This document shows, piece after piece, positions 35,201 through 43,722 of a stretch of 64,000 nt of DNA (within the stretch, counting starts at the first letter, position 1; each line of letters starts with the position of its first letter). The notes beneath the pieces were generated by a model, which was not told where the DNA came from, searched no databases, and was given only the letters and a program-made list of their open reading frames with translations. The stretch lies in assembly GCA_024345305.1 (NCBI GenBank), contig BRON01000008.1, positions 1,488,001 to 1,552,000 of the forward strand. Reading direction: 5' to 3'. Source of the DNA: Mrakia gelida. Its lineage: Eukaryota; Basidiomycota; Tremellomycetes; Cystofilobasidiales; Mrakiaceae. The position numbers were made by a program, and so were the translations under genes.

Positions 35201-36799
35201 TGCTTCTCAGGTAAGTCACGTCTTTGAAGGCTTGTTTTGCGAGGAGGGAAGGCAGGAAGGGAACAGGAGACGCGTCGAGCGAGGAAAGAGAGTTGAGAAC
35301 CGAACTGACGAGTCGTTCTTGCCTTTCGATGCGCGTGTCGAGCAGCTGGAAGACATGATCAAAGAACGCATCAACCCTGAACTCGCCGACCAGATCTCGT
35401 TCGAGGCTGAGAAGGATCTCTTCGTTTCGTTCGTCCCGTCTCGACCCAAGCCTTCCCTCTCCCCTCCTCTCCCCTTCCTCTCTCTCTCTCTCGTACTAAC
35501 GCTCGCAATCTTCCCTTACCGTCTTCCCTCGTCACCAGCGTCATCTCCTCCTGCCTCCTCTCCCTCCTCCGCGAACTCGAAACAACCATCGAACCCACCA
35601 TCGCTCTCATCCTTCGAACCCCTTGGGAACACATCGAGAACGTCTCTGGACCTTCCGTCTACGTGCTTGAGCTCGTGAGAGGGATCAATCAGGTCGGGGA
35701 TGTGATCAGGGAGGGAGTGGAGGGGAAGAAGTACGAGAGGAACTTCTTTGATAAGGCTGTTGGGTGAGTTCGCCGTTCTCCTTTCCTTTCGTTCGTTTGA
35801 AGTCGAGCTTGAACTGACCTTTCCATTCGTGTTCCGATTTGCAGAGTCGTGATGTCGAGGATGATCCAGGCGGTTGTTAGGAGTCGACCGTTGAAGAAGG
35901 TTGGAGCTGAGCAGGTGCGTCTTCGCCGTCTCTTCGTTCGACGCGTCGAGCTTCGCTGATCACCGTTCGTTCGCTCATTCGCCTCTTCGCAGCTTCTCCT
36001 CGACCTCTCCCTCCTCAAGCGGTGCTTCCTTGAGCTTCCCAATTTCTCGAAGGAGGACGCTAGGAGTTCAGCGTACGTCTCCTTCTTCTCGTCTCCTTGA
36101 CTCCTCGCTCCAGCTGACTCGTCCTCTCCTCGTCGTCGTCGTCTTTTCACAGCTCCTACCAACGACACGTCCAAGCCGTCACCTCGCCGTACGAAACCAT
36201 CCTCAAGGTTGTTCTCGCTCCCGAGGATCCTCCGGAAGGTTTCGTCCAGAACTACACCCTTCTCGTCAAGGATCGATCGTTCAGTAATTTCCAGAAGGTC
36301 AGTCGAGTCGCGTCGCACCTTCTTTTCGTTTCGCTCGCGTCGCGCTGATTCCTCTCTTCCCTTCGTCTGGTGCGCTCTCTTACAGATCCTCGACTTCAAA
36401 GGAACCCCTCGAAAAGAACAGAACCATCTCCTCGATATCTTTATCGCTGTGACTTCGGTTCAGGTTCGTCTCTCATCTGGTCTTTTCTCGTCTCATCTCG
36501 ACGCTCCCATCCCTCCCTCACTCGCTGACTTCCTCTTCTCTCCCTTTCGTTCTTCGCTTCCTCAGGACGACCTCACCGAATCCTCCTTCCTCTCCTCTCT
36601 CGACATGGACATCACCGCCGCTCCTCACTCGGTCCTCATGAACGCGAGTGCTTCGGATCGCGCTCTCCTCTCGCCCATCGGGAGTGCGGTGAACTTGACG
36701 GGGCTGGTGGAAGGGTTGGGTGGAGGGGAAGGAGGAGCGAGTAGTAAACCCTTCGGGAGCTTCTTTAGGAATCTGACGAGGAGGGAGAGTGGGATGTGA
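32274..36799 (+). CDS. VPS53: GARP complex subunit VPS53
   Basis: Tethering subunit for endosome-to-Golgi vesicles. The N-terminal exon MDIPLVLSSELNLKEVVDAL ends in LLPD and continues, through a GC-AG intron at 32344-32456, into EESLSQAALVQ, restoring the LFPDEQSL-like start of the family. The coiled-coil Vps53 N region is clear (ESEAIVRDITRDIQTLDKGK, KNLMASITILKRLQML). The body reads through many small exons (LAVKELSIAFKPYVTVDRV, RRYAWFRRIL, VLMESLQATIAFEQQMSKKY). The C-terminal region has the conserved ASYQRHVQAVTSPYETILKV, EGFVQNYTLLV and FQKILDFKGTPRKEQNHLL. It ends in a Gly/Ser-rich tail. Complete; about 20 exons. The exon borders near 33.9-35.1 kb were read by eye and could shift slightly. 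Confidence 0.92.
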
Positions 36800-36929
36800 T
36801 CTTGGTTTCTCGGGATGCGCTCTCGGGAGGAGAAAGAGGAGAAGGAGTAGATGTTCTTCGAGATGTCAGGAAGGACGATAGAAGAGTCGTGATAGAGACT
36901 GATGATGGAACGTAGACTGCGAGAGTGGT

Positions 36930-39304
36930 TTGGATGCAAAAGGTCTCGAAGGAGAGCAATGGTGGAGGAGGCTGCCTGAACCTCCAAACGTTCGAGCTCA
37001 CCTCCTCCTCCCTGCACCTCCGTCTACATCCCACCCTTCTCAACACGTCCTCTCTTTCGATGGATCTCCTTCTGGAATCTTTCGCCTCTGCGCCTCGACC
37101 TCAACCTATCTTCTCGGCTGCCATGCCGTCCCCTCCCCCTTCAGCAGACTCTCAACCCAACCCATCTCCTCCCTCCTCCCAGCTCCACCTCTTCCTCCTC
37201 CTGCTCCACCTGCTTCCCCTTCCGTTTCCAACTCGAACCTCACCTCTCAGTCATGGCCAGAGAACCATAACGGACCTCTCCTCCTCTTCTTCGACCCTTT
37301 CTCATCCAAAATCAGCTCGCTCAAGACCGAGATCCAGGTCAGTGAATCGGGTCGAGCTCACCACTCCTCCCTCCCTCCCTCCTCTCTCTGACCCTTTCCT
37401 TCGTTTATCTCCTTCGCTCAGAACGACTTCTTCTCTTCAGGCAAGAGTCTTCCTACTACCGTGCTCGCCATCGAAGCTACCCATCTCATCCTCGATCCGG
37501 ACTGCCCTCAGAGCTCGTGGGTTCGTCAAGCTGCTCGACAGGATCAGCACGTCGTCGAGGACTCTCTGTTGCACGGCTTCTCGGTTCCTGAGGGAGGCTA
37601 TCAGATGGATTCGCGTGGATTTGGAGAAGCTCCTAAGTCCTCATCGTCTTCTGGGAAGGGGAAGTTGAGAGAAGTGGAAGAGGAGGAGGGACGAGACGAG
37701 GAGGAGGAGGAGGGTCGAGAGGAGGAGAGGAGCGATTCGGGACCGGACGACTCTTCGAGCGAGGACGAGGAGGACGATGTGTACGCTGGAGAGCAGAGAT
37801 CAAGGTGAAACCTTCCCCTCTCTCTTAATTCCATCAATCCCCAACTGACGGTCTTTCCTTCTCCCTCGCGCGGAACGAACCAGGGTTCAACGTCGTCCTC
37901 CCGGAAAGCATCGTCCCGTCACGAAAGGCTTCTGCCACAACTGCCTCACCAAGACTTCGAACGACTGGAGACGGTTGAAGGAGAAGGGGAATGCTCAGAC
38001 GTGTGGAGGGTGCAGGTTGGCTTGTGAGTCCCTTCTCCCTGTCTCGCGAGCGTTCGACGTCGTCGTCGTCTCTCCTTTCTTGAGACTCATGCCCGTTTGT
38101 TTTTTGTGCTGTGACTCCGTGGAATAGACTACAACGCGAACAAGAAGAACCCTGGTTCTGGAGACGCTGCCCTCGCCGCTAGGAAGACGCTGGTGGAAGA
38201 AGACGAACGCGCGAGGTCGTCGACTCTGAGGATGCCGAGCGAGTCTCTGCTAGGTACGTAATCTATGCTGAGTTCTGTGAACGATAACCATCGCGACTGC
38301 TGACATAATGATCACTGACTATCAGCTTTGCTTCCCTCGTCTGCAGTCGGAACCCTTTCGCGTCTGCGACTCGACATCGAAAGAGACGTCTTGCGTGGTC
38401 GGAATCGGAGCATAAGGAGCTCGCTCAGCTCATCGCAGACTCACCGGGGGCTACGAAGCTCGACATCCACAAGTCTTTCAGCAGTCAAGTGAGTCAGGTC
38501 TCGGTCTGGACAAGTCGCGCTCGAACGACGTCGACCCGTCTGACCCGTCCTGTTCTTTCCCTCCAGCATCCCGAGCGAACCGCGTCGGCTAGGAAGAATC
38601 AGTACGATCTCAACCGCTCTTGGTACGAGACCGAGGTTCGTCGACTCAGGAGGAAAGGGAGGAAGGAACATCGCATCGAAACTGGATCGATCGCGGAATC
38701 GGACTCGGACTCGAACCTCGACGCTCGTCCTTCTTCTCTCCCTCCGGCCTCGATCCCAAACCGACAGCAACCCGTCACTTCGTCGTATCGTCTTCCCGGC
38801 GCTCAAGGGCCTTCTCGCAACACCACGATCGAACAACCTCCCCGACTCGTCCCAGTCGCGTCTTCCTCGACCTCGAACCCCCACCAACAGCCCTTCTTCT
38901 CACTCTCGAACCCCAACCTCCTACCCCATCCTCAGCATCATTCTCTTCCTCGACCTTCCGCTCCCTCCTACGACACAGAAACCGAGCATCAGCCCCAGCG
39001 CTACCTCCCCTCCTCCCCCGAGCCGGACGCGTTTCGAATGATCGGCGTCCCTCCTTCCTCCCTCGCTCCCAAAGCTCGCTTCTGCTACTTCTGCGGAACG
39101 ACTCGAACGTCCTGCTGGTATACCGTTCGCGACCTTGTTGGCTGGAGGGAAGTCAACGGAGAGAAGATGGTTTCGACTGCTCCTTCGCGAGGAAGCTGCA
39201 ACGGGTGCTACACGTTCCAACTGAAGAGGACGAAGGAACCGGGCGTTCCCAAGGACGTTTGGGAGGGTGGAGAGCAAAGGACGTTGCTTTGGGCGACGGA
39301 GTAG
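36930..39304 (+). CDS. BRCT-Myb protein C with GATA-like finger (Rap1-like family)
   Basis: Short member of the family. A long proline/serine-rich N-terminus leads to the intron-split BRCT-like domain (PLLLFFDPFSSKISSLKTE, then LAIEATHLILDPD and VVEDSLLHGFSVPEGG). An acidic stretch follows, then a GATA-like finger: CHNC, 19 residues containing NDWRRLK, CGGC, followed by RLAYYNANKKNP (37932-38013 plus the next exon). A single Myb-like module follows (RLAWSESEHKELAQLIADSP, phase-0 intron, HPERTASARKNQYDLN). The C-terminus has GVPPSSLAPKARFCYFCG and CNGC, giving C-x2-C-x34-C-x2-C as in gene A. Start at 36930 is the first ATG of the BRCT frame, 130 bases after VPS53, and is uncertain. The finger is the only one of its type in the window; DNA binding is inferred. 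Confidence 0.75.
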
Positions 39305-39583
39305 TTGTTGGTGAGGGGAATGAGAATGCGGAAGGAAGTCGTTGAAGGGAGGTGAGGAGGGACTGGTGAGAGATGCGTCGAGGCGAGGGTTGGTTGGTCG
39401 AGCTTTGCTTTGCTTTGTACTTCGTTGTTCCTTTCCTCTTTAACGACACCGTAACGACTACAACTCCAACATGATGTAGCTTCAGACGCACTCGTGAACA
39501 ACGTAAACGTAGAACGAGATAATGAAGCAGAGCAAAACAACGACATCGAACCCGCGACGCGACTCCCTCTCCCTTTCTCCTCC

Positions 39584-41589
39584 TCATCCCTCATGCCTTC
39601 TTCTCCTCTCCTCCAACCCTCTCCGCTTCAGCCTCTCCGTACACCAGATGTCCCTCTCCCTCGTTCCCATCCTCTCCACCTCCTCCTCCTCGTCGTTGAT
39701 CCTCCGATCCACCCACTCGAGGCACCCCTCGCAGACCATCCTCGCGAACCTCGTCGTTGCCTCAGGATCGGACCAGCTCGGTTCCGCCAGCTCCATTCGA
39801 CTGAGCAGACGGGAAGCGTCGCCGCACGCCCAGCAGGAGGGAGAGCCAAGGGAGGACGCGACGCCGAGTTGGAGAGAGGAAGAGGGAGGTTGGTTGGTGG
39901 CGACGGATGGGTCGGGTAGGGATTGTGGGTGGTGGTGTTGCTGCCAATTTTGGGGTTGGTAAGAGGGAGTGAAGGAGGAGGAAGGAAGTGAAGGGGAAGG
40001 ATATCGGTCCGGACGCGACTGGCGAGACGCCGTTCCAGTCCTCCCCCGCTGATCCGATCCTCGGTCGCTTTGACGACAAAGGGTCCGATGCCCGATGACG
40101 CGAAGCGTTTTCAGAAGAGGGAGACGGGGGTCGAGAACCATTGTTGAGCTCGAAAGACGGAATCGTGGCGGGGAGGACGATCTCGCGCCGTGGTGTGACT
40201 TTGGCGAACCGCTCTCGATGCCTGTAATGGATATTGGTGATGGCCTTGATGGATCTGTGAGGGTGCTAGAGTGCGTTGAACGTCGTGAGAGCGAAGACGT
40301 CGCGTCAGAAGTTCGTCCGAACAGAAACGTCCGACCAACCGACGCCGTGCGACTTCGAGAGAGACTAACCGTGGCATGGAAAGCTAAGTATACATCGCCG
40401 AAGTTTCCTGTGGATGTAGCAAGGAGCTGAGAGAACTCTTCGAGTTCAGTTTCCTCCCAGGGTAGGTGCAACGTCGTAGCCGGGAGCGAGGAGGCGAACT
40501 CGGATATGTGCCGGAAGTAGTAGCCCTTACACGCTGAGGGACTCCGTCGAGGGTGCTGGAGAATCGCATAAAGATGGTGAAGGAGGAGTCAGCAAGGCTT
40601 TGGGAAGAAAAAGAGGTGCAGCAACGATTCCAAAGAGATGAAGACTAACCTGCCTGTTCATCGCCCTCCCAGCTGCCCTGATGCTCGGACTCTCCCGAAG
40701 GAGCGTTCGAAAATCCGATAATTCCCTTTGCGTCCATGTAAAGTTTCCAAAGCAGCTGGAGAGCGTGAAGCACATCGCCAACGTCAGCACAGGCGAGTCG
40801 CGAGGGGACGGAAAACGGAAAGGGTCGACTCACTCTCTCAACTCCTCGTTCAGCTCATCTCGATCTTCTGGATCGATCTCGTCCTCGTAGTTGTCAACCG
40901 GTACAGTTGGGGGCATAGCTTCGTCACTTGACAAGTGCAGACGAAACAGGAAAGAAGGTCAGCTTCATTCTTCTTCTTCGACGCGTCTCGCCGAACCGAC
41001 TCACATTCTCGCTCCCAAATTCCCCTGCCCACCCCGACCTCGCACATCCCCCGGGATATAGAAGTAACCCTCCACTGGCTGCCGCTGCTGCATCCGAATG
41101 CTATCCTCGATACATTCGAGGGTGAGAAGGAACGGGGAGGAGGGATGGGAAGACTGAGCTCGCGCTCGAAAGAGGTCGTCCCCGAAGGTCGAACGAGGGT
41201 CGACGACGACGTGAGTGGCTTCCGAGAGGACCGTGGAGAGCGAAGATCCTTGACGTCCTGTAGATGCCTAGAGGAGAAGGAAAGAAGATGGGATCAGTCG
41301 GAGAAAGCAGGGGCTGGCGCGAAAGAAGGAGGTGGAGGGAAGAACGAACGATGAGACGCGCAGAGAGCGCTCTAGCCCTCTCAGTCGTGTCATCGATGAA
41401 GACTCGGAAGGTGGCAGCTCTCGAAGGCTCGATGTCGTCGGAGATGGGGGTAAGATAAGCTTCCTCGATGGTGGAGGAGAGATAGAGAGAGGCAGGCGGA
41501 GGAGAAGGAGGGGGCGCAGGAGAGGGTGCGTGAGCTCGTTGGGATTGAGAGTGAGATTGAGGCCGGAGAGGGACGAAGCGACGCTGCAT
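39584..41589 (-). CDS. BRCT-Myb protein D (Rap1-like family), frame break before C-terminus
   Basis: BRCT-like domain split by an intron (AATFRVFIDDTTERARALSA, then LSEATHVVVDPRSTFGDDLF and LTLECIEDSIRM), an acidic linker, one 'a' Myb module (FTWTQRELSDFRTLLRESPS, phase-0 intron, HPRRSPSACKGYYFRH), one 'b' module (LPWEETELEEFSQLLA, phase-0 intron, HPHRSIKAITNIHYRH), and a C-terminal Cys motif (SPSCWACG ... CEGC, 30 residues between pairs) ending RRRRHEG. The frame entering from the second Myb module differs by one base from that of the Cys motif. A 58-base GT-AG interval (40125 down to 40068) with a weak GTCTCC donor would reconcile them; otherwise the gene carries a frameshift that removes the Cys motif. 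Start at 41589. Tail-to-tail with gene C, 279 bases apart. Confidence 0.72.
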
Positions 41590-42075
41590 CTCGAAGCTTG
41601 GAGGTCAATGTGGTTAGCAGAGAAGCATCTTGAAGGAAGGGAAGCAGAGAAGGTGGAAGGGATAGGGGGTAGGGAACCTCGAAGAGGAAGTCCGCCTGTC
41701 GCCTTCGTTCAAGCACTCCGAAGTAGAGAGGCCGAGGAGGATTTTCGCCCGATTCTTCGACTCGGATCATGAAAAGGTAGCAACGCTGAGGGTGTGCAGG
41801 AAGGACGAGGAGATGAAGGGAAAGGAAGGAGGAAAGACGGTGATGGGTCGAGGTCGACCGAAAGTTGAGCTCGATCTTCCTTCCCTCGTTTTCGCCTCGC
41901 TGCCGGAGTTTCTAAAGCACCGAGATGCAAAATTCATCGAGTCTCCTAGGCTCTGTCTTCTCATCTATTAGCTGAAGCCCTTTGTTTCCGAAAAAACTGC
42001 GACCCCAATCCCCAAAACGACGAACGATCAGCCCTTCACCTCCTTCCCTCCCAACGACGACGACCTCAACTTCCG
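41590..42075. promoter_or_regulatory. divergent promoter, gene D / MRM2
   Basis: 486 bases. Contains minus-strand open frames at 41709-41964 without family motif. No TATA box recognised. Confidence 0.4.
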
Positions 42076-43192
42076 ATGACCTCCCTCCTTCCCTCTCGCC
42101 TCCTCTCCCTCTCCCTTCGCTCCTCTCGCTCCTCCCTCTCCCTCTTCTCCCCTCCCCCACCCCCTCTCCTCCACCGAACCCTCAAATCCAAATCCTCCAA
42201 CGCCTGGCTAGTCCGCCAATCAACCGACCACCTCGTCGCCTCTCGCGGCTCCTTCCGAGCTCGTTCAGCCTTCAAACTCCTCGAACTAAGCAAACACTAC
42301 AAGATCCTCCATCGTTCAACCAAACTCATCATCGACCTAGGAGCCTCCCCTGGATCCTGGTCCCAAGTAGCCGTCCAAGGAGGAGGCAAGACAGTCGTAG
42401 CGGTCGACCTCCTACCGATGGCTCCCATCCAGGGGGTTCACTTCGTCCAAGGGGATTTCATGGAGGAGATCACGCAGGTGAAGATCAGGCATACGCTTGC
42501 GAGGGCGGGGGACGGGATGAAGTTGAAGGCGGATTTGGTGATGAGTGATATGGGAGCGAATCAGAGTGGGGATGCGAGTAAGGATCAGGAGGCGAGTTGG
42601 AAGTTGACCAAGATGGTGTTTGAGTTTTGTAAGGTGGGATTGAGGGTGGGTCATTTCCATGAGAGGGATGGGGTTTGGAGGCCTGGAGGGATGTTGATGT
42701 GAGTGCACTAACTCCTCATTTGACAGATTGGGACGAGCGAACGGGGGCGGAGGGGAGGGAGGGAAGGAGGGAAGGAACTGTCGAGCTCACCTTTTTCTCC
42801 TTCCCTCTTCTTCCCTCTTTCTTCTTCCTTCAACAGCATGAAGCACTTCTCCTGCCCCGAGATCGCCGAGTTCCGTCGAACTCATCTCGAGAAATCCTTC
42901 GAAGAGGTCTACTACGATAAGCCGGAGGCGTGTCGGAAAGGTCAGTTTCTTCGAGCTCGCGATCCTTCCTCCCTCGGTCTCGCCTGACCTCTCCCTTTCC
43001 TCGTTCGCTGCTCCAGAATCGGCCGAGGGATACTTCGTGTTCGTTCCCAACTCCTACTATTCTCTTCGAAACCGGAGCTGATCTTCATTTTGACGTCGTC
43101 TCAACAGCTGCAAAGGATGGAAAGGAGACATCCTCCAGAAGGAAATCGAAGCTCCTCCTGCGAAGGAGAGGTGGGCTGAGGACGAGGAGTAG
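42076..43192 (+). CDS. MRM2: mitochondrial rRNA 2'-O-methyltransferase MRM2 (FtsJ/RrmJ family)
   Basis: SAM-dependent ribose methyltransferase acting on a conserved uridine of large-subunit mitochondrial rRNA. The N-terminus is Arg/Ser/Leu-rich and lacks acids, as expected for a mitochondrial presequence. The FtsJ fold follows: SRGSFRARSAFKLLEL, SAM motif I LIIDLGASPGSWSQVA, TVVAVDLLPM, HFVQGDFME, LVMSDMGANQSG (catalytic Asp), then across an intron MKHFSCPEIAEF (catalytic Lys) and SAEGYFVCKGWKG. Four exons; the first holds about two thirds of the protein. Stop at 43190-43192. A short insertion (VGHFHERDGVWRPGG) separates the last two catalytic segments. Complete by eye. Confidence 0.9.
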
Positions 43193-43722
43193 GAGTAGAG
43201 AGGACGATTGGAGGTTGAGAGAGTGACTGTAGGACTAGAGGTGAGCCCCCTTTTCTCTTCGCCTGGCCCGAAAGAGTCGTCGCTCCTCGCTGACCTTCGC
43301 GTCTCGTTCTTCGACCTTTCCAGCTCGTCGCTCGTCGTGACCTCTCCCTCCTCTCTCGCACGCTCACAATCAAGGACGCTCGCAGACCAGGCCGACGACG
43401 ATTCACTCCGGAGCTCGCCGTCGACGCTCCATCGTCCTTTGTTGTACCTTACCAGAGACGCTCGCTCTCTATCTTACGAACGAACGCGTCCCCTCTCTTT
43501 TCTCCTCGTCGCTGTCCAAGCAAGTCGTTAAGATAGATGAAAGAGCATAGGTGCGAAGAAAAGAAACGGAGACCTAAATGGGAAGACAAGCTTAATCTAG
43601 TAAACGGGGATTACAACAAAATAAAGAAGGAAGCCATAGAGATCCAGGCGCGTGTCCAAGAGCGAAGAGAAGAAGAAAGATGCTGTCTTCGTTATGCGGA
43701 CTCGTCGACCTCCACGCGAGGT
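43193..43722. other. convergent intergenic region
   Basis: 530 bases between MRM2 (+) and the CRAL-TRIO gene (-) stops. The plus-strand frame at 43537-43914 overlaps the CRAL-TRIO coding exon antisense and has no motif. Nothing recognised. Confidence 0.45.

Noticed and set aside
42412..42708. 98-residue minus-strand frame
   Set aside because: Fully antisense to the MRM2 coding exon and composed of His/Pro/Leu/Arg-rich shadow sequence.
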